Assembly (NCBI GenBank): GCA_023078555.1
Contig: CM041203.1
Location: forward strand, 4,073,981-4,137,980
From: Ulva prolifera
Taxonomy: Eukaryota > Chlorophyta > Ulvophyceae > Ulvales > Ulvaceae
Direction of reading: 5' to 3'
Length of the DNA: 64,000 nt
Both the position numbers and the translations under genes were made by a program. This document shows positions 1 to 11,200 of this stretch, in pieces. The stretch's first letter is position 1. Every line of letters begins with the position of its first letter. A model generated the notes under the pieces. That model worked only from the letters and a program-made list of their open reading frames with translations, was not told the origin of the DNA and searched no databases.

Positions 1-777
1 GGAGACCGATCGGCATGTAGAGCACAGCCTGTCACCTCAGACTCAATGGGCTGCCAATCATTATCCTGTTGCATGTTGCCCGCAAGCAGCGCAGATTCGC
101 TCCCAAGAAGCCGAGAGGTGGCCCCGGCACAAGCAGCGGTGGTGCGTGTCGGCGCTGCTGCCGTGTGTAAACGCATGTGCTCGCTGCGAGGCTGCTCCGT
201 AGGCTGTGTCTCCGCTATGCTCTCCCTGTATGGCCCCATGCAGTCACCAACGTACGCCTTGGGATGGACGAGGCGGCGCAGCTGTAGGTGCAGAGGCCGT
301 GGTGCACCCCACGCCCGTCGTCGTGCCTGCTACAACACCATACATAGAAGCAGCTGCTGCCTTCCATGATACCCGCCTTTCAGTCCGGGCGTCGCGGAGA
401 GCACCGCCGTCGTCCTCCTGCGGTCCTTCAGAGTAAGCGTGAGGCATGAAGCGGCTGGAATGAACCTGCTCGACGACATCCTTCGGCAATCTCAGCGAGG
501 TTCCGCCCCGCGCAAGCGGCGGTCTAACCATGCTGGCTCATCCGAGCGCCCTTTCGTGCGCCAACACCCTGGTGTGTACCACACTTGTGTTGTGCATGCG
601 ATCTGCATGAATGCCGCTCCTCCCACTACGCTTACCTATGATGCCCTCATGAGTAGCCTAGACCCATACGCGCCCCTTGCACTTTTCAGGTGCTGCCGCG
701 CAAGCGTCAGTCAGGGCGGGGACAGGGGGCGCTGCGGCTAGCGGTCCTGGACGTCGGGCGCCTACGCGACGGACTAA
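1..777. other. No gene recognised at left edge
   Basis: Short open frames exist on both strands, but none shows a recognisable domain or splice pattern. If the Copia remnant to the right was once full length, its gag would lie here, but no zinc knuckle or gag motif was found. Confidence 0.4.

Positions 778-807
<30 letters not shown>
778..807 (+). repeat. Poly-G tract, 30 G
   Basis: An uninterrupted run of 30 G sits at the left boundary of the recognisable Copia remnant. Similar runs occur at 6423-6438 (C), 7418-7443 (C), 17746-17768 (G), 18720-18794 (G, interrupted) and 18871-18886 (C). Lengths of such runs are unreliable in assemblies. Confidence 0.95.
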
Positions 808-808
<1 letters not shown>

Positions 809-3050
809 CGTCCCATATCATGGGAAGGGGCATTCGCTGGAGGTGAAGGGCTCAGATGACAGCGTGCTGCTGAAGGGTATCGAGCAAGATGGGCTGTACC
901 TGATGGACTGTCAAGTGATCCCCAGGGAAGAGCATATGCCGGCGGCTTTCGCGAACTGGCAGTGGATGCGGAGGTGTGGCACAAAAGGTTCCGCTATGTC
1001 GGAAAGGGCAATATGTACAAGGTAGAGAAGGCCACAGATGGGATGTGCAGGGTGCCGTGGCTGGAGAAGCATGCGCCATTGTGCTAGATTTGCCCAAGAG
1101 CCAAGCAGTGCGAGGAACAATTTGCACGTTCCATGTCGGGAGTTGAGAAGCCGATGTAGATGACCCACAGCGAATATGATGGGACCTTTCCCCATGAAAG
1201 GGGTCCATGATGAGCTGTACACCGTTAGCTCATGGATGACTACAGCAGCTATGCTGAAGTGATCTACGTGAAAAGGAAGTTAAGTGTGGCAGCCGTGGTT
1301 ATAGAACGGCTGGACGGATGGGAGAGGCAGACAGAGCACAAGCTGAAGGTTCAGTGTACAGACCATGGTATGGGATACACGGGTGCGCTGGGACACGAGT
1401 GCCGGCAGGATGCGGTGGTGAGGCAACTGAGTGCGCCGCGCACGCTCAAGCAGAATGGACGGGCGGCGATGCTCAACCGCGCGCTGCATGAGTGCATGCG
1501 TGCGATGTTGCTCGACGGGAAGATGCTGCTATGTTTCTGAACATTCGGTCTGGACACTGTGGTATACACGCGCAACATAGTTGCTGTGAAGGGACAAGAT
1601 ATGACGCCTCTGCGTGGTTGTGGGGGTTGCGACCAGACATATCTCATCTGCGGGTGCTCGGCCGCAAGACGACGTTGTTTGTGCCGTCGAAGCTACGAAA
1701 CAGGCTGGACGCAGTCAGCGAGGAGGTCATCTTCGTTAGCTATGCGAGGCACTCTAATGCGTACCGGCTGCTGTAGTACGTGACCAGCGGGTTCAAGCTG
1801 AGCTGTGCGAAAGTCTCCTTCCAGAAGGATAAATTCATGCCAGCAATGCAGACATGCGCGGCAGCTGGCCAGGATACAGACTCGGTGTATCATGGTCTCG
1901 TGCGGACGGTCCTAAAGAGCAGCCCAAAGGGGATGCTAAAATGCTGGACGAAGAGTCGGTGGCGTGGCCGCTGAATGACGGCACAGAGGACCCAGCTAAG
2001 AACTGGGTGGCTGAGGCGGATGACGCCTATGCGGCCATGGTGGCCCAGGAGGCAGATGCTGATGATGACGGCTGGCAGTCGGATGGGGACGCTGAGCATG
2101 GTGACGCGCCAGATGCGGAAGCCGGGGGTGAAGACCAGGCTGAGGAGGGGCGCTACCCACAGCGTGCGCAGCATCCCCTGAATCAGGCACATTTGTTTGC
2201 GGCCAAGGGTGAGCAGCCTGTAGAAGACTTGCTAGAGCCGCCACGGTCGTGCAAAGAGGCAATGAAAATACCGGAATCTGCAGAGTGGGGGCATTTCGAG
2301 GTGAAACATCCGAGACCGCTGCAATTATTTCTGGGACAAGAAGTCGAAGAGGTGGCTGGAGAAGGGCTGCTATTAAAGCGGCTTCAGTACGCCAAGAATG
2401 TGCTACACACGGCCAACATGTGGGATTGTAAGCCTAAGGCAACTCCGATGAAGACCAAGCACATGATGCCGAAGACCGCATGTGTGGAGCTGAAGAATGA
2501 TGTCCCAAGGAAGGCGGCGTATGAGAGACAGTGGGTGCATTGCTGTGCCTGTCCATTCATCCAAGGCCAGCTGTGGCAAATCCGGTTGGTGGGCTGAGCC
2601 GATTCATGGCACAGCCGACAGATATGCTATTCCAGGCAATGAAGAGGGTTCTGTGGTACATGAGAGGTACGTGGAATTATGGGCTGATGTTTGGATTCAA
2701 CCCTGAAGACAGGATGAAGGGGGTGAAGACTTTCACTGGAGCAGACTACAAGGAATTCGGGGTACCCAGGGACAAGGCGGTAAAGCTGTATACAGATGCA
2801 GATCTCGCTGGGAATATAAAAAAATCGAGGAGTACATCAGGTGTGATGTTGATGATGCATGGGTGCCCTCTAATGTGGTGAGCCGAGTTGCAGACAGTGG
2901 TGGCCACGTCCAGTCCACCACAGAGGCTGAGTATATCTCATTAGCCATGGCACTGAAAGAAGCACTGAAAGAGGCACTGTCGATGAAGAGCTGCTGGGAG
3001 ATAGGAGCTTGCCTGGTCCCGCGGGATTGGCAGTCCTCTGACATGGGCCG
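808..3050 (+). pseudogene. Decayed Copia retrotransposon, RT core deleted
   Basis: Pieces of a Copia polyprotein appear in the usual order but in shifting frames. They are a pre-integrase segment (GLYLMDC, about 890-910), the integrase zinc-binding start (VWHKRF, about 978), the integrase core (MDDYSSYAEVIYV from 1232 and LKQNGRAA near 1448), an acidic linker (about 2020-2160), the start of the RT domain (EPPRSCKEAMK, about 2236), then abruptly its C-terminal end (LFLGQEV, about 2324). RNase H follows (YTDADLAGN, about 2790; STTEAEYISLA, about 2920). Roughly 200-250 RT residues including the catalytic Y-x-DD are absent between about 2300 and 2320. In-frame stops and shifts make it inactive. 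It ends where the opposite-strand Copia fragment begins. Confidence 0.85.
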
Positions 3051-4199
3051 TACTCAGTAAACATTTCACGATTTCCTATTATGTGAATGTCCGAACCACT
3101 ATCAATGATCATGTTCCAAGGCAGAGACACGTCAGGAGTTGGATACTTTTCAGGCATCTCTACTGCACAAACATCCTTGGCCGCAGCCTGTTTGCGTTGG
3201 GGGCAGTTCGCACGCAAATGTCCCTTCTTCTTGCAGAAGAAACAGGTCCTGGTCTCCTCGCGAGGAGCCTCGCCTGCCGCGAGAGCGGCGACCACGGGAC
3301 CATCACCACGGGGCTGCTTGCGCCAGCCATGGCCTGGTTTGCCCGCGGGCGCCCCAGACCTAGCCTGCAGCCGTTGTTGCTTGAGCAAATCGGCATGCTC
3401 AGTCAAACGTGATATGATTACATGTGGGGAAGAATGGAGAACCTCGCCGCGCACGGCGTTGAACTCCTCCCCCACTTCTAACAGTTTCAAACGGAGCCAT
3501 TGCTAGCCCACATCGGCACCTAGTGCCTCCAGTTGAGTGTAAACACTCATCACATCACCACAATAGGACGCAACATCTCTATTATTCTGTGATAAAGAAT
3601 TGAACCGACTCCACAGTCTGTGGATTTCGGCTTCAGTGCTAGGCCTATACTTGGTAGTTAAATAGGCCCATGCTTCACACAGATGTGACATGCGATAGAC
3701 AGTCGTCCTATCCGCGTCAGGTAAAGACATCAGGACCTGTGTCCTCACCCTAGCATGGACACGCTGTTCGTCCGCAGACGGTGCATGCTGCAACAAATGG
3801 TCTAATTCAAATTGTCCTAACCACAAAAAGACTTTCTGCTCGTACGCAACGAAGCTTTCAGTCTTGTAATTCCAATCAGGCACTTTTCCTTGAGTCAAAT
3901 CAGGTTCGCTACGTCCCTGAGATGCACGCAGCGCTTCGGTCAACGTCTCGAGTGTGATGAGGGACTCAGTGTGACCGTGATCATTCACAACACGAGAGGA
4001 AAAACTGCTGGCTGCTCTGCCCAGGCTGGGAAGAGGGTCGTGGCCGGACAACTCGTCCGCCTCAGAGTAACATACCCTTGGGCTGTTCTCCGTCAGGGAG
4101 CTGCTGGTCAGCGTCCCTGTCGACGAATGGCTGCTGGTCAGCCTCGTCTTTCCTCTCCTTGCGAGGAGAGTTGGCGTTAGAGAGATTGAAGTCAGACAT
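3045..4199 (-). pseudogene. Copia gag-protease fragment with TAG and frameshift
   Basis: The likely start is the ATG at 4199 (MSDFNLSNANSPRKE). A frameshift near 4070 moves into the frame carrying a gag helical domain of the UBN2/Copia type (VPDWNYKTESFVAYEQ; RFNSLSQNNRDV). One in-frame TAG at 3503-3505 interrupts it; the same frame continues with QWLRLKLLEVGEEF, a CCHC zinc knuckle (CFFCKKKGHLRANC, about 3230) and a protease motif (IIDSGSDIHI, about 3100). The frame is cut at about 3050, where it abuts the plus-strand Copia remnant. The nucleocapsid and protease identities are clear. The rest of pol is missing here and may be the RNase H tail at 5033-5640. Confidence 0.85.
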
Positions 4200-4439
4200 C
4201 CTGCAGTAGGACAGACGGTTGTCTGTCGTGCGCAGCAACTAACCGGTGGGATGGCTCGCAAGCCTACAGGTTGAGAAAATAAGCGAACGCGTTCGCTTTT
4301 CTCAGCGCTGATCATTAAAACAAGCTTCTCGAATTGTGTATAACAACAATATGCTGCGAGAAAACTAAATGATGCCTGCGCTTGTGACCGCGGTCTGAGC
4401 GCCGGCAGAACAGTGGAATGCCTGCAGTATCTGCGCACT

Positions 4440-5027
4440 GACTTTGGCCAACGGCTTCCTGAACAAGACCATCAACAGGCATAACGCTAACATTGACCGA
4501 TACCTTGTCAAAAACCGCTGCAGTTTGTCAGGTCATACGCGCAGTCTTAGTACATGTCAGGTCGGGAGGCCAGTGTTCCATACCTTCTGCGCACAGAGGT
4601 AGAACCGAGGAAACACTGATGGGAAGATGCTAATGTTATAAGGAAGGACCTATGCGCAGCATTCATCGAGCTAGCTAGTGGGCTGCAGAGCCGTTACCTG
4701 TGGAGCACTCAGGTCGTACGTCGGCAATGCACAAATCGGGGGATGTACTGTATTGCAGTGAGGCAATACAGGAACCACGTCAGACTGTAAGAGAATGGTT
4801 ACAGTAGACTTGGAGGCACATGACTATATGCCACCGATCAGTCAAGTCTACAGCGGTCATAATCACAGTGACCGCACACAATCCTCACATGGATTGTGCT
4901 GGATTACGCTCATGCATATGATCATGCATATGTCCTAACATAACAGGAGTTGGGCCCGTGGCCACCACACTCATGTGTGTACTTGCACGTCATGCATTGT
5001 GTCCCAGGATGGACCTCATTTATGACA
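4440..5027 (-). repeat. Possible Copia LTR interval
   Basis: On the minus strand this lies directly after an RNase H stop codon and a short purine-rich stretch (AGGGGAG) and begins TGTCATAAATG. It is followed by the gag of the next fragment. That is the position of an LTR, but only one copy is present in the window. Its 3' end and a primer-binding site could not be fixed, so the left boundary is a guess. Confidence 0.35.
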
Positions 5028-5032
5028 CTCCC

Positions 5033-5640
5033 CTAGAGACTAATCTGGACTGGCATCAGATGAAGTCTCTTCCGAACATCCTTCAATGCAAGACCTGGTA
5101 ACACCTTTGTGAAGACATCAGCAAGCTGGTCTTTGGTCCCTACCCATTGCACTTGAATCTCGTCTGCCTCTACAAATTCACGGACCCTTTGGTGCCGCAC
5201 TCGAATGTGTTTAGACCTATCACTAGCGATTGGGTTGTTGGCTAGGATATTCGCACTTTTATTGTCTCCCCAAAGCACAGGTTTTTCTGGACGAAGATGC
5301 AGGTCTAACAACAACTGTGTTTAGCCCACATCAACTCGTTTGCTGCACTACTCATAGCGATCAGCTCAGCCTCAGTTGTATCACCAGCAGTGATAGGCTG
5401 TCGCTTCGACCTCCAAAATACTGTGTTGCCATAGACCCTTAGGACTAGGCCACTCTCACTTTTCCAGCCTTTGTCATTCGCGAAATCAGCATCCGAATAG
5501 CCTTCCAGCAAACAGCTCTTTGATGAGCCTTCAAACACTATGTCAAGACGCGTGTTAGTCTCATCGAGTGTGCACAGGGGTTGCGCGTGCCTGAGCTGGT
5601 AAGCATCTAGCGCGCGATTACATGTTGAATTGAAATTCAA
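5033..5640 (-). pseudogene. Copia RNase H C-terminal fragment
   Basis: Two overlapping minus-strand frames (5305-5640 and 5033-5314) encode the tail of a Copia pol. Motifs include LEGYSDADFAND, TTEAELIAMSSAANE, VLWGDNKSANILAN, KHIRVRHQRVREF and DQLADVFTKVLPG. These are the signature blocks of Copia RNase H, with catalytic Asp in SDAD. A frame change near 5310 breaks the reading frame. Upstream of about 5640 the match to RT ends abruptly, so this is a 5'-truncated copy. Its stop at 5033 is followed by the LTR-like interval. Confidence 0.85.
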
Positions 5641-6326
5641 ATCTCAAGGCCGTATACTGCGGCTGCTTTGGTGTCAATTGATAATGCGATGCTGCTGGCG
5701 CGAGCTTCGCAAACGATTGTCACAAACGCGGGGCTCCCAGTCGAAGCGTTGACGTGGCAATCCTGAAACGACTCCCATACACGCAGCAGAAGGCATACCT
5801 TACGCCTCTGTGTTCCCTGAGACGCCGGTGCCCTGGCACGAGTGCCAGCGCGTCTCTTACAAATCGACAGAGCAGCTTAGAACGTCGACGAGAGCTGGAT
5901 GAGACATGCGGGCATGAACCAATTGGGCGCACAACGCTGATAATGGTTACGACGTTGCTCGACAGTGGATAATGAGTATGCGTGCGGATGAGTTGGGCTC
6001 GTGCGCTTGTGTATGCACGCGGCTGGGTCAGCTGTTCGCAGCTGGCGCGCACGTCCCAGCTGGACCCAGGGACAAAGCTGGCATGTACACAGGACCTTGC
6101 ACCGGGGAAAACACCAAAGGCCCGACACAGACAGTTTGTAAGACCCGATCCGACCGCATCGCTAGATGTCTCATGCCGCGGTGTATGAACTGCTGCCTGA
6201 GACCGACCTGGTGTGAGGCGCGCAGGTGTGAGGTATCCCAGGAGATGACGAATCGCGGAACTCATGGCTATGCACGCGCGGCTACACAGACAGACGGTCA
6301 CCTCTCGCCACAACTGTGCAGTGCAT
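5641..6326. other. No gene recognised
   Basis: A long minus-strand open frame spans 5720-6412, but it has no recognisable domain and a composition typical of chance frames in GC-rich DNA. No repeats of note were seen. Confidence 0.4.
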
Positions 6327-6560
6327 CTGTAAAGTAAACCTGAAGTGACTGAGCCATATCTCGAGATCATTGCCAACTCCGAATCAACGGGGCCGCATGT
6401 TGAAGGGGTCAACCACCTGGAACCCCCCCCCCCCCCCCATCAGACGACCGTACGCAACTCCCAGGGCCTCCTCCTAGAAGCTCAGCTGAGCTAAGCGATT
6501 GAGGTGACCACGTATGGCCGTTTCGATTCCCCACAGCGCACGCAGAATCGACCCCGCTGT
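6327..6560 (+). repeat. Dispersed repeat family R1, copy 1
   Basis: Starts near TGTAAAGTAAACCTGAAG, runs through AACTCCGAATCAACGG and CAACCACCTGGAA, a poly-C run (6423-6438), then AGACGACCGTACGCAACTC and CGATTCCCCACAGCGCACG. The same order of blocks occurs at 25875-26380, and the first half occurs at 18088-18170. It is a diverged non-coding repeat; its class is unknown. Confidence 0.8.
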
Positions 6561-7987
6561 TCTTTCGGACCAGAGTAAAACAGATGTGGACCCGTATCTC
6601 TGACTCAGATTCCCGGAGCTGTCCAGGTCGATCCTCACCCTCACTACCATGTCTGCTCTGTTGCCCTGTGTGGCGTATGCAGCTGCAGCGGCAGATGCTG
6701 GAGGCAGCTGGAGGCACATGAGCGCTGCAGCATCATGTGGCGCAGGGGTCACCGTTGGTCAATGTGCCTTGGACCCTAGACAGGCGCTCTCTCCTGCCAC
6801 CCGAATGGCTGCAGTCGTATCAGTACTGCCACCTGCAGGTCATGCCACCTGACGACGACGCTGTCGGACCCAGGCATCAGTGGACTCCATCTGCTCAGCA
6901 CCTGCAACAGCTCCAATTATTGATTTAAGCCAGAAGTCGGGCTCAGGCACCCCCATCAACCTAACAAACCCTGGTGCCGAAGGCACGAAGGCAGGAAGCA
7001 TGCATGCATGCTCACCGCCCAGACAGTCGCGCCTGCTCAAAGTGCAGTGCCTGTACACACTGAATGGTAGCTTGGCTTTGTAAGGCAACTGCACACGATA
7101 CTGAACGATTGCTTGCACCGCTCATCGATCCACGGGTTCACAAATGTCAATGTTGTTAAAAAGGTCGCCGCTTTGAAGGTGATCATGCATACATACACAC
7201 GAATTGTCGGGGGATGCAAATTCAACGGGCGAGGCGGCGCTCGTACGGCCCCCCACCGCGTCTGCACAGACGACTTCATGGGGACTGCAGAAAAACGAGG
7301 AATACTTTACGTGGGGTCAGGCACTCACTTGCTGGTTGTGTGGGCCCGGGCTCAGATGTGCGTATGATCTAGCAGCGTTCACAATCGTTTTCACACCCAA
7401 TGGACAAGCCCAGAATGCCCCCCCCCCCCCCCCCCCCCCCCCCGCTGCACGTTGGAGCAGATCCTTTCAAATTTAAACTGTCCAATCGCGTGGGGTGGCT
7501 CGAGAGAGGGCAACAAATGAGGTGCTGCTGATGCTGTCGGCCTTTCAGCTTGTGTCATGATCTTACAAAGGCCCTGAACCAGGATGGTTCCAAGGCAGCT
7601 AGGCATGTGAGTGGCCTAGACAACAAAAGCTTATGAGTTCAAGTAATAGGGAGTAAGCTGAACTAACTGTCACCATGCGAATTGATGCAGTCTTAAGTGC
7701 TAATACAATGCCCTAAAGTACCTATGAGAACGCCAGTCTTGCTTGATCTTGACTTGGTACTGCTTGACTTGAACTTGAATCTTGTATCTTGATATCTTTA
7801 TTACTTTAAATGCACCATCTTACACTCCCTTTCAACACCGCACCGCACCGACGCCTTTGCTTCTCCTTACATGCTCATAACACAGAGCACTGCCTATTCT
7901 TCACTGTCAGCTCGGCACGTCACAACATAGAGGCCGTTCATCCCGATGTAATTGATAGTATTTTAATTTCGTTCTCAGCCCCAATCG
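6561..7987. other. Intergenic, poly-C tract; no gene recognised
   Basis: Contains a 26-bp C run (7418-7443) and an AT-richer stretch from about 7640. A 20-bp direct repeat (TGTCATGATCTTACAAAGGC) occurs at 7553-7572 and again at 8214-8233, just outside the Gypsy pol. No coding region could be supported. Confidence 0.4.
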
Positions 7988-8209
7988 GCCGAGCTTCCTC
8001 AAGGATGAGAAGGCTTATGAGCACTGCAACTACATCAAGCAGAGCAGAGACAAGCGTGCGTCAGAGCTGATGGCACGGCTGAGCGCACAGTCGCGCATGC
8101 ATGCATGTGCAGACGGATGCACGCAGCGTGAGTGCATTTGCGCGCAGCTGCGCTGGCTCGAGCAATGCTAGCAACGAGCATGGCTCAGTTACATAGCTAG
8201 GCCACGACA
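7988..8209 (-). repeat. 222-bp direct repeat, putative 3' LTR of Gypsy
   Basis: Identical over 222 bp to 14239-14460. Read on the element's strand it begins TGTCGTGGCC, as LTRs do, but ends GAAGCTCGGC rather than CA. On the plus strand it contains an open frame ending in a TAG stop. Either a very short atypical LTR or a duplicated host segment. Confidence 0.6.
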
Positions 8210-8253
8210 TTCATGTCATGATCTTACAAAGGCGCCGATGGGGCCAGCGTGCG

Positions 8254-11200
8254 CTAGCTCGTGAGCTGCGCCGCCGCGTGATCGGGCGGTGGCCGCATCG
8301 ACATGCCTGCGGCGTGCAAGAGCTTCTCTAACACGTCCGTCACAGTCGTGCATCGGGCCACACGTTCTAAGTGTATTGGAAAGTGGCGCACTTCCTGACC
8401 TGGCACTTGGCGCGTTGTACGCAGGAAAGCCTGATTTTCAGATATGCTTTCGACAACAAATGGGCCTGTGACCGCATTTTTCTTGCCCAGTCCGCGTTCT
8501 AGGACATAAGCAAGGTCTCCAGCTTGCAATTTCCTCCCCCTCCTAGGCTTGCGAATGGCCAGAAGGTGGGCTTGCCTGTCAGCATTACGTTGCTGCGAAC
8601 GGAGGATGCGATCGTATACGCGCGCAGCCACACGCTCTGCGCGGGCGTCGCGCTCTCGCACATAATCGTCCTCGGGCATGGCCGAAATCTCGACGGCTGC
8701 CATGCGGGGGTGCGCATCGCGCGCGCCCACCGGAGGTGGCAGCCGGAGGCGGTGTGCCATCACCAACTCATTCGGCGCATAACCGGTCACTGTATGCCGG
8801 CGTTGCATGTATTCCATGCGTGTCTGCGGAAGCAGCGCGGGCCAATCATGGATGGCGCCGGCAACTTTTGCCGCCAACATGGTCTTCATTGTGCGCACGA
8901 GTCGCTCGACGGCGCCGTTGGACTGGGGATGGTACGCAGAGGTCTGGACGTGGTCAATGCCAAACCGTTCTAGCTGGTGCCGGAAGGCTCCAGCAAACTC
9001 TGTCCCGTTATCCGTGGTCACCCATTCCGGGATGCCGTAGCGCATGAACCAGAAGTCATGCACGGCACGAGCGACTGTGTCGGCACTCTTGTCTCGCAGC
9101 GGTGCGAATTCCGCTGCCTTTGTGAAATAATCCACCATTAGGCACACATACCCGTGGCCGGTCTGTGCCGTGGACAAGGTGGCTTTGGTGCGCCCTGCCT
9201 TACCACGCACTGGCGCCGCTTTCACCGCACGGAGGGGAAACGGGCCAGCCAGGTCAATGTGCACATGGCAGAACGGCTTGCTCATGCGGGGTAGCTGCAC
9301 ATCTGCCACATGTTGCAATTCCAACCGCTTGACTTGGCAAGCATGGCACTGTTCAACATAAGCTGCTACATCTAGCTTGATGCCTTGCCAGTGGTAGTGC
9401 TGATGCAGTACGGCCAGTGTTTGGCTCACGCCGGCATGTCCCATGCGATCATGATACGCTCCAATCAGTCCCCAGCGGAATTCCACAGGGGGCACTGCTA
9501 GCCACAAACGGTCGCCTGTGCGCAATTGCGTATGCTCGAGCAGCCATTCTGGGCGAGTCGGATGCAATCGCAAGGTGGCAGCCTTTTTACGGACTTTGCG
9601 TTTCAGCGCTTTGGGCATATCGGGGTGGAACACTGCTTCCGCCGCAGCACGCGCGTGCTGCGACGCTGCTTCCGGGTCGCGGTCACCGCTTGATGCATTG
9701 CAGTTCAAGGACTCGACCACTGCCCGCTCCTGTCGCTCAACATACGCACGTACCAAATCCACTAGATCTGGGTGGTGCGGATCTCCACGCCGCGCAAACA
9801 AGATAGGGTCGTTGCGGCGGAGTTCGTCGACGTTGGAATACGCTTCATCGCATTGATGGCAGTGCCACGCTCCATCGGGTACCACAGACCGTCGGGGGTG
9901 CATACACTGCAGGTGGTATGGCCGGTTGCAGGTATCGCATAACACCATGTGAGCGTAACCCTCTGCAGCACCGCAAATGGTGCAGGGTTGCTTGTTCTTT
10001 GCTTGCGTGTCGCCCGATGACCACAGCTCCTGCAGGCTATGCATGCACCATGACTGGGGATCGAACACATCACGGCCCTCGTCTTCAATATCAAGAACGC
10101 GGCCCTCGGTGGCAAAGGCCAGGTGACCAGCAACTGCGGTCACGCTGCCCTCTTCCATGTGGGAGTAGTGTCTCGACAGGTGGTCGGCCACAACATTTTG
10201 ATCTCCCGGCAGGTATTCAACTTCATAGTCGAATTCTTGCAGGCGCATCGCCCATCGCTCTAGCTTAGAATTTTCGAAGCGAGCCGTGGACAACCATTTC
10301 AAGGCCGCGTGGTCAGTGCGAACACGAAATTTGTAGCCGTGTAAATACGGTCTGAATTTTCTGGTGGCCCATACAAGGGCCAGGCACTCCCCTTCCGTGG
10401 GAGCATAATGGCTCTCAGCTTGGTTCAGAGATCTGCTAGAGTACGCTATGACATACTCTTTCTCTGCAGAGTCCGGATCTGTTGGATCCTCTGGCTGGAT
10501 CTGGCTCAAAACCGCACCAACAGCTAGTTTGGACCAGTCTGTGGTGAGAATGAACGGTCGTTCTGGGTCTGGCATGCGTAAGCACGCCGGAGACACCAGG
10601 TCAGCTTTTAGCTGCTCAAAGGCGCGCTGGCATTCCTCAGACCAGATGAACTGCACGTTCTTTTTCAGCAGCGCCCTCAAAGGTGCTGACTTGTCCGCAT
10701 ACGCTTGTATGTGCTCGTGGAAATATCCAGTGGCACCCAAGAAGCTGCGAACGTCCGCAACATTTCGAGGCACCGGCAGCTTGTTTACCGCAGCCACTTT
10801 GTCAGGATCGGGCGCAATGCCGGCCTCACTGACAATAGAGCCCAGTACTCGGCACTCCGCAGCTGCCCAGACGCATTTGGCATATTTAACCTTCAGACCT
10901 GACTTGCGCAGTCTCTCAAACACCCTGGCAAGAATGCTGAGGTGCTCCTGCCATGTCTTGGAGAAGATTGTGATGTCGTCTATGTAGACTGACACGCCTT
11001 TGATATCTCTCAGCACATGTGCCATGAGACGTTGGAAGGCAGCAGGCGAGTTGGAGAGACCCATAGGAGCCTTCGTCCAGACATAAACTTCTCCATCGGG
11101 GCCCGTAAAGGCCGTTTTGTGCTGATCCTGTTCGACCACTGGAAGGGCCCAGAATCCCCAGGTCAAATCTAGGGCTGTGAAGTATTTACAGCCGGACATG

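Noticed and set aside
5720-6412. Minus-strand 230-codon frame
   Set aside because: No motif, no splice context, composition consistent with chance.
7553-8233. 20-bp direct repeats as the target duplication of the Gypsy
   Set aside because: Both lie on the same side of the element, so they cannot be its flanking duplication.
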